The position numbers were made by a program, and so were the translations under genes. From assembly GCA_035578135.1 (NCBI GenBank), contig JAQJVK010000002.1, positions 20,852,977-20,916,976 on the forward strand: a DNA stretch of 64,000 nt. Reading direction: 5' to 3'. This document shows positions 10,396 to 20,000 of this stretch, piece after piece (position 1 is the first letter of the stretch; each line of letters opens with the position of its first letter). The notes under the pieces were generated by a model. The model was not told the DNA's origin. It worked only from the letters and a program-made list of their open reading frames with translations, and searched no databases. Origin of the DNA: Flexamia atlantica. Lineage: Eukaryota; Arthropoda; Insecta; Hemiptera; Cicadellidae.

Positions 10396-11772
10396 TTAGA
10401 GCTAGATTCACCAAAATAGTCCGATGATGATTCGAACAGCTGTGTCTCCCCTCACCCCCCCTCGACCAGCATTGTTGCCAATTTGTAACTGTCAAAATAA
10501 AATGTTACTGGACGTCAATGTAAATAAACAATTTCAAATGTAAACAAGTTCTCAGTACTTTGTTGTCATAACCAACATTGTGCAGTTTGCATTATGGAAG
10601 ATTTTTATCAGAGTTTTACTTTAATATTGTTTTTATAGTTATTATTATATTGTTTATACTGTATATATTATATTTATTTAGCCTTCATTTGAAAAGATTG
10701 TTTAGTTCGCTTGTTCATTCATTGTTTTTAATAGTATTTGATGGAGATGGATGACGACGTAACTTTAGAACTGCCAACGCAATCACAGAAAGCCACTGGC
10801 GTGCGGAAAGGAAAGAAGGACATTCAAAGCCAAAGTAAATCATTGGTATTGTATTCAAGTTTTTTCTAATTTGGCGGAAAATCCTGAGGAAAGGGAAAAC
10901 ATAAAATTTTCCCAATTAATGAAATTAACTGCACAAGCGTTAATTAAGCGGCCAAGAAGACGTACGAACTTGACCACATTGCAAATGAAATGGGACACGA
11001 AGTGGTGCGTCTGCCACCTTACCACTGCCAATATAATCCGGCAGAATTGATTTGGGCTCAGGTGAAGAGAGAAGTGGCATTGAAGAACAATACTTTCAAG
11101 CTAATAGATGTAGAAAAATTAGCTAATGAAGCTGTAGACAATGTTACGACGGATCAAGTGTGTGCGGCATGCAGAAAATGTTCAAGAGGCCGATTTTGAG
11201 TCTCAGTGTGCCAGAGACGTGTTAATTGACCCAATCGTAAATTTAAGAGATGACACCACGGATGACAGTGAAGTCGGTGATGACTGCGACATGAGGGCTG
11301 AGGATGTTATGTATTTAACTTAAAGTTTTGTAAATAAATTTGTTCCTTTTATTGTTAATTTCTTTTTCATATTCTTCCAATTAATGATAATGAACTCTAA
11401 AGATAAATATCTTAAGTAAGGTAAACCATAGGTGTTTGGTACAGTAGTAATCGTTGCATCAAAGCAAGTCGATGATTTTTTAATATGATATAGGTATAGG
11501 CCTATGCGTATTTTTATGATAATATTGCTTATCATACCATAAATACGATAGTTTAATATAAAACGTGATATTATTTAAATAAAGTATTCAATATATTAAC
11601 TGTTTCTGTCACAACTCACAAAAAAGCTTAAGTGGCTGAAATTGTAAATAAACAAATATGCCAAACAACACCTTTTCTAAGGTTATGTTTACCATATGTT
11701 CTAAGTAGGACCCTGAAATCTGGCAACACTGGATAAACGCTCATCGGACTATTTTGGTGTACTCTACTCTAG
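10396..11772 (+). mobile_element. Tc1/mariner-type element, internally deleted
   Basis: A perfect 19-bp inverted repeat, CACCAAAATAGTCCGATGA, lies at 10,409-10,427 and, inverted, at 11,741-11,759. Similarity continues outward in diverged form (TAGAGCTAGAT against TCTAGAGTAGAG). TA dinucleotides sit near both outer ends, consistent with the TA target of Tc1/mariner elements. The body keeps pieces of a transposase gene (10,741-11,323). Confidence 0.8.
10741..11323 (+). pseudogene. Tc1/mariner-type transposase relic (DDE_3-like C-terminus)
   Basis: An ATG at 10,741 opens a short N-terminal piece that ends early. A second frame then reads Asn-Leu-Ala-Glu-Asn-Pro-Glu-Glu-Arg-Glu. From 10,990 the frame encodes Leu-Pro-Pro-Tyr-His-Cys-x-Tyr-Asn-Pro-Ala-Glu-Leu-Ile-Trp, the hallmark block of the C-terminal DDE region of IS630/Tc1/mariner transposases, where the Glu is the third catalytic acid. 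A frameshift near 11,160 moves to the frame at 11,141-11,323, which ends in an acidic tail. The first two catalytic Asp blocks are missing, so the middle of the gene has been deleted. Confidence 0.8.
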
Positions 11773-11889
11773 AAGATACTTTAAACATAACTTTTTACTA
11801 TATATTTGTAGTTGTTTTTACAACAATCTTTCAAATTTACCTTTTATACATGTTGGAAAAATTGATAATCCATAATGGACATAACCCCG

Positions 11890-12131
11890 TTTGAATCCAT
11901 GATGTAAGGAAAAAAGAAAGGTGTGTGCAGGATCAGCTGATGTGACATAGTTGGGCTCACGAAACTAGCTCTTACGACGACTACAATACAAACAATTTAG
12001 TACAACTCAACCTTAATATTTGGTATATGGTCTTAGTTCTGCAGTCAATCCGCTAGTTTCTCGAGCCCAACTACGTCATACCAGCTGACTGTGCACACAC
12101 CTTTCTTTTTCCTTTACACCATGGTTTGAAT
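11890..12131. mobile_element. Foldback (hairpin) MITE
   Basis: The left arm (about 11,893-11,969) and right arm (about 12,051-12,131) are inverted counterparts over roughly 78 bases. Paired words include GAAAGGTGTGTGCA with TGCACACACCTTTC, and GAAACTAGC with GCTAGTTTC. The spacer is about 80 bases. There is no coding frame. A small non-autonomous DNA transposon is the likely origin. Confidence 0.75.
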
Positions 12132-12781
12132 CAGCTACTCTGTCAGGAAAACTGATTTTTAAACTGATTCCTCAATGTCTTCATGTAATACTATCTCAAA
12201 TCAGCTGTTGTTAATAAAATATAAAGATTTTGGGATGTCACACCATAACGGTAAAACTGAGCTACATGCATTGCAACAGTCAAGTGCAATTAATTGTCAA
12301 GTCGAAGTGCATGCACTAGTCTTTGATCTAAATTCCCTACTCAACTTTCATTTTGATATTTCCCATTTAGAATAAAAATGAACCAATCATTTCATTTGGT
12401 CCCCAGTCATTGAATTAGGTCCTAATCTATAGAAGTGAAGGAAAAAATTATTCAAATTAACAGGAAGCACAAATTTATTCCCTAGAGTCTTTTTTCAAAC
12501 ATTCCTTAATTTTCCCTGGTTATTTTTTCATGTATTTTCTATAAAGAAAAACAATAATAAGCAGCAAATTATGCTCCAATAAAATTCATAGTAATATACG
12601 TTATATTAGACCTGCACCCAGGTCTGATTCACAACAAAAATCAGAACCAAAGAGGTGCATGTACCACGCAAGCAATTTTACAATACGTGCATGTACCGAC
12701 AATATTTTCATTAACATGTCTAATTTTGTAATGGATGAAACCAATTAAAGAGATTACAGTATACAGTCTCCATGGTACATT
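12132..12781. other. Gene-free stretch
   Basis: AT-rich non-coding DNA with short chance frames. No element ends were recognised. Confidence 0.45.
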
Positions 12782-13310
12782 TATACTCTGTATACATCTG
12801 GTTGAGCCATCGACCAGAGCTACCTGCGGCCACCCCCAATAAACCCTCCCCGACTCTGGGCCTGCACGCAGCTGTTTTACTGATGAGTCACCTACTGGCT
12901 CTCCTAGTACGAGGATCATTTTTTATTTTAAATAATTTTATATCTTTTATATTTTTGTTTAAAAGTACTAAAAAAGTTAGGAATAGTGATATAAAATTCA
13001 ACTAGATATTTTTATTAATTCCCCTTTAAGAAAAGAAATAAAATTTGTTTCAGATTATTTTGCATCTGTTATACTTAAAATATCTAGTTGAATTTTATAT
13101 AATTAAAAAAAAATTTTAGTACTTTTCAACAAAAATATAAAAAATATCAAATTATTTGAAATAAAAAAAAATGTATCCTTTTACGAGGAGAGCCAGTGGG
13201 TGACTCATCAGTGAAACAGCTTTGTGCGGGCCCAGAATCGGAGAGGGTTTATTGGGGGTGGCCGCAGGTAGCTCGGGGTCGACGGCTCAACCAGATGTAT
13301 ACAGAGTATA
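12782..13310. mobile_element. Long foldback element with arms of about 230 bp
   Basis: The left arm (12,782-13,012) starts TATACTCTGTATACATCTGG. The right arm (13,077-13,310) ends with its inverted counterpart. Pairing continues through the GCGGCCACCCCCAATAAACC block and the TGAGTCACC block as far as ATAAAATTCAACTAGATA. The central spacer is about 65 bases. The two arms differ by scattered substitutions. Nothing in it encodes protein. Confidence 0.85.
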
Positions 13311-13915
13311 GTTCATAATTAAAAGTACAGTAGTTCCTATAACCAGATCCATAAATCTCTGCTTTCTCATCTCAACTGAATCTGATTGTCTTCAAATTCT
13401 TTGTTTTAGCTTATCATATCTTATCCAAGAAGCAAACAGAATCACTAACACTCCTGTAAAAAAAATGTATAAAATATTAGTTGCTTTATTATAGAAGCTT
13501 TTAGGGACTAAAACCCCTGATTATAAAGTTGGTAAAACTAAAAAGTAAAAGTAAAAATCATACTTGTACTTGTACTTCTTTTCCCTGTAAAGTTAGCTGG
13601 CTTACAGATCATCAATATGTTATATCTAAACCTAACATTGAAATGAAATTAAATACTTTCTTTGACACATTTAGTTTACATAGAAATGCGACAAAATGGG
13701 AACAGATGCCATTTATACGTCCATTTTTGCTTCTGCATGTCATGTCATGTTAAGATTCTGTCAAATACAAATCTCAAGCACAAATTAGAATATTATACTA
13801 ACAAAGAGCAATCCTGTAGATGTTATAAATTATTTGTTACAGCTAGTATTGTGAAAAGAAATTGCCAAAAGTTATTCCTTCCACCCGTTATAATAAGAGG
13901 GGTTTCTTTCTATAT
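13311..13915. other. Gene-free stretch
   Basis: AT-rich non-coding DNA. The frames at 13,529-13,753 and 13,662-13,931 overlap each other in different registers and show no domain. Confidence 0.4.
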
Positions 13916-13920
13916 CCGAG

Positions 13921-13963
13921 CAACGATGTAGAACCTCTATAGTAACGAGGTTCTATATCGTTG
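13921..13963. repeat. Near-perfect hairpin, 17-bp stem
   Basis: CAACGATGTAGAACCTC is followed after 9 bases (TATAGTAAC) by GAGGTTCTATATCGTTG, with one mismatch in the stem. Both sides are followed or preceded by a TATCCGAG word, so the symmetry may extend through a short direct repeat. It may be a minimal MITE. Confidence 0.6.
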
Positions 13964-14055
13964 TATCCGAGTAGTCCATTATTTATAGAAGGCCAGCATT
14001 AGCTGTGACACACCCGAAAACTTAAATTCATTTGCAACATTATTTTTCAATTTTT

Positions 14056-14326
14056 CCAGGCAAATAAACCTTGACTCTCATTGCAAAATGTTGCACATAA
14101 ATTTGGTAATTTAAATTGTCTTTTTTAGACCTTACTGCTGTTCTTTATATTAAGTTTGGAATTAAGTTTAACTACCAATTCGCTTTTAGTGTCTTCCAGG
14201 CATATAAACCTTTGACTCTCAGCGCAAAATGTTGCACATAAATTTGGTAATTTAGTTTGTCTTTTACTGTTGTTCTTTATACGTTAAGTTTGGAATTAAG
14301 TTTACCAACCAATTCGCTTTTAGTTT
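14056..14326 (+). repeat. Tandem duplication, 140-bp period, two units
   Basis: Unit 1 starts CCAGGCAAATAAACCTTGAC at 14,056 and unit 2 starts CCAGGCATATAAACC at 14,196. Both units carry GCAAAATGTTGCACATAAAT and both end ACCAATTCGCTTTTAGT. The units differ by small indels and substitutions. Confidence 0.8.
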
Positions 14327-14329
14327 CTA

Positions 14330-15495
14330 TTTGCTTAACTGTTTTTTCCTCCACATAAATCAATTAGGAACAATATTTTCCCAATGGAGCAAACCTACTT
14401 GAAGTAGGAATACAGTTTTCATTTAAAAAGACTTTTTTAATGTTTTTGCACTTCCCTTGTAATTAATTATTTCTACTATGCTTAACATGGGTCCATCCTT
14501 TTCACCCTTCTTCTTTTGATTCTAGGTATTTGCTTTGACTTTCGTGGTTTTCTTTTCTTGTGTTGGTACTTTGTTGAATTTTGGGGTTCATCTTCCCTGT
14601 GACAGTTTATTTTTTGGTACAACATAAAAGTTGGAGGCCATTGCTGTGGTTGTAATTGGGTTTACACTTTTACTTGTATTGTTAAACAGATATACCTACT
14701 GCCCTCGCTTCACTTGTAAGTCACCTATGGGTGTTGGACAGCGAAATAGTTTTTCTGATGAACTATAAGGTTGGTCGAACATGAAACTGAGCAAGCATGT
14801 CAGTAGAGGATAAGATAAATCCCACAGTCAAAACCCCATACTTTGAAGTTCTGTCCCATTCTTTATTTGTACGTACTCCCATTTTGTCCAGTATTGCGAG
14901 CCTCATGTATGACACTTTAACAAAGGTTGAATTCAACTCTTTTTTTCTTGGGAAATTTGGTATTCCTTTTCTAATTTGTGTATATCACATTTGCAGGATA
15001 TGTAGCTTTCTAATCGCTTATTTTATGTCCTTAAGTTATAGTTTTGTAAATTATCTGATACAGGTGGACTTAGAAATGTGGGACCTGCTATTGTTTTCTG
15101 TGCCTTGATTAGTTCCTGTTCCTACTTATTGAGATTTTTAATTGATTATTTTGTTATTTTATTAGTTTATTCTCTTCTAGAAATCTCTCAAGTTCTTTTT
15201 CTACTATTAGCGCCCTTTCCTGAAAGAATGCCTGCTATTGAAACAACCGGGGTGCTGAACTGTCTGAGGATCACAATGCATGCAATCTGACTGGAACACT
15301 TTCAACATTACAGCACAACATTACAGCTGTAATGTTTTCTTTCATCTTGCAATTTTCATGTAGATTTTTTAATAATTTTCATGAAATGTTATTAATTTTT
15401 CAGCGACAAAACGATAACTAGAAAATAGACAAAGCCGGGAATGGTTGGATAAGGCCAAGTCCACCCAGATTAATAATTTTGACAGAAAAAAGGGA
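14330..15495. other. Gene-free stretch
   Basis: AT-rich. The overlapping plus-strand frames at 14,797-15,290 give hydrophobic Leu/Phe/Tyr/Ser-rich translations typical of AT-rich DNA. The minus-strand reading of 14,800-14,950 contains a passable peptide (Val-Ser-Tyr-Met-Arg-Leu-Ala-Ile-Leu-Asp-Lys) but has stops on its upstream side. I could not assign it. Confidence 0.35.
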
Positions 15496-15499
15496 AATC

Positions 15500-15750
15500 G
15501 TGGTCTATTTTCTTTTGATCAGACTACGTTTATACTTGTTAGCCAAAGTCGAGGTCTATTAACTGATGGCCAAACTATACGAATGTCATCTCAAACCTCT
15601 ACTTTGGTCAGCTAAAACTTTCTTAATATGTATCTTTGGTCTATTTTAGTAATCAGGCTATGTTTATCTTGTCTTGTCAGTCGATGTCAAGGTCTATATA
15701 CTGGTGGCCAGACAGTACTTTTGGTCAGTTAAAATTTTCTTAGCTGTATC
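15500..15750 (+). repeat. Diverged tandem duplication, about 135-bp period
   Basis: Two units begin near 15,500 and 15,636 with TTGGTCTATTTT or TGGTCTATTTTC. Both then read a CAGACTA/CAGGCTA word, GAGGTCTAT/AAGGTCTAT, TGGCCA and TTTGGTCAG, in the same order. They are clearly related but well diverged. Confidence 0.6.
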
Positions 15751-15813
15751 GGCATACCTTGAATTCATATAGCATTTTCCACTCACGACACTTTCATCTA
15801 GTTGAGTTTAAGT

Positions 15814-15824
15814 TGGTCACACTG
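15814..15824 (+). promoter_or_regulatory. Candidate Ohler Motif 1 upstream of eIF2D
   Basis: TGGTCACACTG matches the insect core-promoter Motif 1 consensus (YGGTCACACTR) at every position. It lies about 300 bases upstream of the eIF2D start codon on the same strand. Motif 1 is typical of TATA-less housekeeping promoters in Drosophila, which fits this gene. A GTAAGG donor-like word follows at about 15,866 and AG acceptors at about 16,046-16,066, so a short 5' UTR intron is possible. Confidence 0.4.
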
Positions 15825-16122
15825 CGTATGCCTTGGTTTGCCTTGCTCCAGATCCGAAAAAACAGTAAGGCGGCAGACGATAGTTTGTAATGTTTTGATC
15901 TTGTCTTGATTGATGCACTGATTGGAGGTTTGGTACACATAGGTCTGCACATCAATTCAATTTAACATCATTATTTAATCAAAGATCAACACAATAAGTT
16001 TAATATAAACAACATTTTGCATTTATACTCAGTGTTTGAATTAACAATAGGCCTAGACAGTGGGAAGTTTTAAATTGAACTTAGTTTATTTGTGTATTTA
16101 CAAACTTTACAAATTATCTGCA

Positions 16123-17916
16123 ATGTTTAAAAAGCCTTTTAAAGTAAAGTCTAACTCTCAGCTCAAAGGATCAGAGAGGAAGAAGTTACGTGGAGATATC
16201 CTTCAACAATTCCCTAATTTGAAAGAAGATACTCTTGACTTGATATTACCAAGTAAGGAAACTATATTCCACCTCAAGATTCTCACTCATGAAGGAGATA
16301 TTGTTGTAGTATATACTGTACAGAAGTTGCCCATCGTGTTTGAGATTGAGAAGATTATGTATCCCACAGTCTACATGCTGTGGCATGCATGGGATCTTTT
16401 GTATACCTTCACCACTCATCCTCAGGTGTTTCCCATTATCGCTGGAGGTGCAGACCTGATGTTGCCTGGAGTGGTGCTCCTAGAACAGGAAGGCATCCAT
16501 GCTTACGGCAGGTTACAGAAGGGTGACCGTGTGGCAGTCAACTTAACCACCAACAAGGCTCCCATCGCTGTCGGGAAGGCAGCCAACTCCAGCTACGATA
16601 TGTACATGTGTGCAAGGAGAGGGAAGTGTGTTCAGGTGCTTCACTATTATGGGGATCAGCTTAGCACATACAGCACTAAAATGGTCATTCCGGAACTGGG
16701 ACTTCCAGGGTCATCTGCCACTGACGCCGAGGCTAAGGTTGGGGAAAATAATTTAATTAACCTCTCTGAGGGAGGTGCAGAGATCAGTGAAGAATGTGCA
16801 GAATCAAGATTGAGTGCTGAAGATGCAGAGGGAGAAGCTAATTGTGATAAAGAAAATTACATTGAAGAGAATAGTAAAGAAAATGACAAACCAGATAATA
16901 TTAAAGAAAACAATGTTAATAATGTAGGAAATGATGCTGAAAACTCAAAGCTCGCAACTGAATCCATGGATGAACTTTTGAGGTATTGTTTTTTGAAAGC
17001 ACTGAAGACGACAATAAAAAAAGTAGATTTACCTCTTTTAACCAGTAATTTTTACAAAATACACATGATACCTGCCTGTCCCAATGGAAAAACACTTGAT
17101 GTAAAGAAATCTCGTTATAAAAAACTTTCAAACTTTTTAGAAGAAATGGTTAAACTAGGAGCAATACAACTTGAGTCTCCACAAAAAGGAGTTCAAAGCA
17201 TAGCAAAAATTGATTTAAGCTGTGATGTAGTAAAGGACTTTGTAGATAATATTGAAAGTGAGCGAATTGATAGTGGCCTTTCAATAGATACTACACTTAC
17301 AAACAAATTTTCAGTACCCGAAATTACTGAGAAGTATACTGTCACTGCTGCTGTCCTTCCATTGTTCTACAACTATGATTACAAGAAAAAAGAAGCCATT
17401 ACAGCAGAGGTTGTTCGCAAGGTGGTAAAAGATTATGTCAGAGTGAGAAATCTTCAAAATCCAGAAAACAGAAAGGAAGTTAATCTGGATGAAACACTGA
17501 GGAGTGCTACCAACTCTGGCACTGATGTCAATGCTTTGCCCTGGGACCAACTCATGGCAGCAGTATTCAACAACATGGGCCACTCCTTCAAAGTAGAGAT
17601 AGGTGGCAATGAAATCTCTCAAAGGGGCAAATTGCCACCAATAGACATACAAGTTGGAACAAGATCTGGGAATAAAAAGGTTACCCTGGTGAACAATTTG
17701 GAGTTTTATGGGATTAACCTGACTGAATTTTCAAGGGAATGTCAACACGGAGTGGCAGCCAGCACCACCATCAACTCCCTTCCCTCAGCCAGGAGCGCTC
17801 AACTGCAGATCCAGGGCAATCAGGTAGCTTTCATTGCCAAGGTTTTAACTGATAGATACCAGATACCAAAGAGATATCTTCGTGGAACAGAAAATGCTCC
17901 AAAGAAGAAGAAATAG
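16123..17916 (+). CDS. eIF2D: Eukaryotic translation initiation factor 2D (ligatin)
   Basis: eIF2D delivers initiator tRNA to 40S ribosomes independently of GTP and helps recycle post-termination complexes in the cytoplasm. The 597-residue protein starts Met-Phe-Lys-Lys-Pro-Phe-Lys-Val-Lys-Ser, the family start; the in-frame ATG at 16,060 would add 21 residues not expected in the family. Domains in order are: an N-terminal pre-PUA region (about 1-90, with Tyr-Pro-Thr-Val-Tyr-x-Leu-Trp); a PUA domain (about 95-175, after Gly-Gly-Ala-Asp-Leu-Met-Leu-Pro-Gly); an acidic Glu/Asn/Lys linker (about 195-285); a winged-helix region; an SWIB/MDM2-like region; and a C-terminal SUI1 domain (about 510-590) ending in a Lys-rich tail. 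Length is close to the vertebrate protein. The frame is uninterrupted, unlike the many-exon vertebrate gene. AATAAA at 18,047 may serve its 3' end. Confidence 0.95.
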   Translation: MFKKPFKVKSNSQLKGSERKKLRGDILQQFPNLKEDTLDLILPSKETIFHLKILTHEGDIVVVYTVQKLPIVFEIEKIMYPTVYMLWHAWDLLYTFTTHPQVFPIIAGGADLMLPGVVLLEQEGIHAYGRLQKGDRVAVNLTTNKAPIAVGKAANSSYDMYMCARRGKCVQVLHYYGDQLSTYSTKMVIPELGLPGSSATDAEAKVGENNLINLSEGGAEISEECAESRLSAEDAEGEANCDKENYIEENSKENDKPDNIKENNVNNVGNDAENSKLATESMDELLRYCFLKALKTTIKKVDLPLLTSNFYKIHMIPACPNGKTLDVKKSRYKKLSNFLEEMVKLGAIQLESPQKGVQSIAKIDLSCDVVKDFVDNIESERIDSGLSIDTTLTNKFSVPEITEKYTVTAAVLPLFYNYDYKKKEAITAEVVRKVVKDYVRVRNLQNPENRKEVNLDETLRSATNSGTDVNALPWDQLMAAVFNNMGHSFKVEIGGNEISQRGKLPPIDIQVGTRSGNKKVTLVNNLEFYGINLTEFSRECQHGVAASTTINSLPSARSAQLQIQGNQVAFIAKVLTDRYQIPKRYLRGTENAPKKKK

Positions 17917-18251
17917 TGATACAGCTACAACCAAAAATTCAATGGTAAAATTAATTTTTGGATATCAAAAGCAGCATTAAGATTTATTTTAAAAAGTAGG
18001 CCTATTCAAAAACATGTTTAACTAATAATTATTCTGTACAGTTACAAATAAAGTTAATATATAGCCTACTATCTTATTCATAGTGAGGGTTAAACCTTTC
18101 CTTCTACTTTTGCAATAAATAAGATAAAAATATTATCGATCGTATCAGTGCCTGATTGGTCAATTTCCCACCTAGTTATTTCATTATCTATAGTAAGGTG
18201 CTCTAAATTACATTATTAAAAATCCAAGCTTACAATGTCATAAAGCTTATT
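17917..18251. other. eIF2D 3' UTR and short spacer
   Basis: Non-coding. AATAAA at 18,047-18,052 lies about 130 bases after the stop codon and is the best polyadenylation signal; another AATAAA lies near 18,113. No poly(A) tract follows either one. Confidence 0.5.
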
Positions 18252-18736
18252 TAGAGCTCTGGACAGCCTTACTGGCGGGTGAGTGAGTGCGCTGTTGTCA
18301 TAATTAGTGTTTAATATCTGCAATGTTTTGGTAATAAATCACATGGTCATTTGTTTATGTAAAGATACTTTTCACAAGGAAATATTTTGCTGCAACCGCA
18401 AGTGCAACTATAATGATAAATGCTTGCAAGCTCAACACGATTCATGAAGTACGACGACAAAAGTGTAGAAACACATTCTTAAATGTAAACAAATCATTTA
18501 AGATGTAAGGTTGCCAAAACAAAAAGACCAGCTGATGCATTGCGCAAATATTTTCCATAAGTTTTAATTGCGTAAGAAATCTCTCGGTGAAGTATTACAG
18601 GGAATTCTTTCGTAGTGTAAATGAGGTGAAACGTAAACAAAGTTTTGACAGTTCTACCAAAACATGTGTTTATTTAGCAGACATTTTGGGAGATTACAAT
18701 TTTCGCCACCCACCAGTAAGGCTGTCCAGAACTATA
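18252..18736. mobile_element. MITE with 24-bp inverted ends
   Basis: TCTGGACAGCCTTACTGGCG at 18,258 is answered by the inverted copy CCAGTAAGGCTGTCCAGA ending at 18,730, with one mismatch in 24 bases. The interior of about 430 bases is non-coding; the 62-codon frame at 18,587-18,775 runs out through the right end and shows no domain. TA dinucleotides near both ends suggest a Tc1/mariner-type origin. Confidence 0.7.
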
Positions 18737-19279
18737 GTAAGTGCACATAATGTATCATCAAAGTATGATTTATAAATAATCATATTGAATTTTTGCAATA
18801 ATAAACGTTACCAACTTTCAAACAGCCACGCAAATGTGCAACTCTGCAGGAACTGGGGGATACCCCCCACACATACAGGGGGATCCTCCCTAAAATACAA
18901 ATCCTATTAAAACCAAAAGATGTTCCTACGAGTTCCTATCCTTTGTATATATGTTCAATGTTCCTTTGTATGTATGTTAAAAGTGTTAATCTATGAGGTA
19001 GACCTATTCCTGTTGCAATTTGCCATTCCATTTCTATCCTTCTCTTGTTGATCTGGTAGGTATGTTGTATTGAGCTGCAGTAATTTTCACTAGGGTATGA
19101 AGCTAATGTTATCAGAGGCTTAAATATTATCACTAACATTCTTACTTTAGTGTTGTTTATTCGCAATATACATGTTAGCAATGGCCTCGATAAGTAGGCC
19201 TATATAGACTCATTATCGAGCTCCAATGTAACACAAAACTAATTTTACATACACTTATAGCATTAATTTATAAATGTTA

Positions 19280-20000
19280 ATAGAATTTAACATTTATGGT
19301 CTTAAGAAAGACCATGGACGATTCAACCGACGTCCGTCTCAGTGGAAATCACACTTGGACGATCCGTCCGTGATTCCAAGCATTGTGTGCTTCTTCGCAC
19401 ACCTGACGAGAGACAGACATCTCGAAACGCAACAAAGGAGCAAAGAAATGTGAGCTGACGACATCCCATCTGGGCGTGTTGTTAGTCGCAGTAATCTGTG
19501 ACCGCCACAGCATTAGCTACAAGGGGTGGTTTTACCATACACACCTGGTAAAGAGGTTACTGCTCCAAAATTTCTTCACTGACATCACCACTGCTGGGCG
19601 AACCAAGTGGTAGTCTCTGCACAATAAACCCATCGCTGCTGGGCGAACCAAGCGACGTGTATTGACAATCTCTCCTTCGTTTTCCACGCGCAGTTTTCGA
19701 ATCCGTTGAAAGGTACGGTTCGTTGCTCTGCGATACCAAAAGCGTAAGCGCCGTTCCGGCACGCTAAGGTAGTGTTGGTACCACCACACTGCTATGCAGC
19801 CTGCCCTCTTGCAAAAGCTTGGGTGGCAAAGGTGCAGATGCACCGCCAAGTGGAAGCTGTTTTGACATTGTTTCGTCTCATCAGGTACAGAGAGACAGCA
19901 GATTCCAGCTGTCACTGTACCACAGCGCACTGAGTTTCCAGAGTGCCATCTCAGCCAGCATAGGAGAATAAACCCAACTACGATAATTTAACAATGCAAC
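19280..20000. repeat. GC-richer block with hammerhead-like sequence, probably a retroelement piece
   Basis: This block is markedly less AT-rich than its surroundings and contains the hammerhead-like motif at 19,381-19,430. GCTGGGCGAACCAAG occurs twice (about 19,593 and 19,638), separated by 45 bases. A 132-codon minus-strand frame (19,532-19,930) is open, Cys/Arg-rich and not recognisable as any family. The sequence texture suggests a mobile or satellite-derived element, but ends were not found. Confidence 0.4.
19381..19430 (+). ncRNA. Hammerhead ribozyme-like motif with intact core
   Basis: Stem I is GTGTGC/GCACAC closing a TTCTTC loop (19,385-19,402). The core CUGACGA (19,403-19,409) matches CUGANGA exactly. 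Stem II is GAGA/TCTC around a 6-base loop (19,410-19,423), followed at once by GAAA (19,424-19,427). The weak stem III would pair GCAU (19,380-19,383) with ACGC, with an A-C mismatch next to the cleavage site. The cleavage triplet reads AUU instead of the usual GUC or GUA. The layout is type III (stem III open). Confidence 0.55.

Noticed and set aside
12875..12910. CTGATGAG word considered as another hammerhead core
   Set aside because: No GAAA follows a stem at the right distance. The sequence is part of a foldback arm.
14797..15290. Two hydrophobic frames that look like membrane proteins
   Set aside because: Leu/Phe/Tyr/Ser-rich translation is expected from AT-rich DNA. The two frames overlap in different registers and show no conserved motif.
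16060..16122. Upstream in-frame ATG that would extend eIF2D by 21 residues
   Set aside because: The added Leu/Tyr-rich peptide is not part of the family, whose members start Met-Phe-x-Lys. The ATG at 16,123 gives the expected start.
16916..17652. Antisense frames inside eIF2D
   Set aside because: They are shadows of a conserved coding sequence and have no recognisable domain.
18587..18775. Sixty-two-codon frame downstream of eIF2D
   Set aside because: It runs through the right terminal repeat of a MITE and has no domain.
19450..19480. Second CTGACGA word just after the hammerhead-like motif
   Set aside because: A CCC/GGG stem follows, but it is not followed by GAAA, so the core is incomplete.
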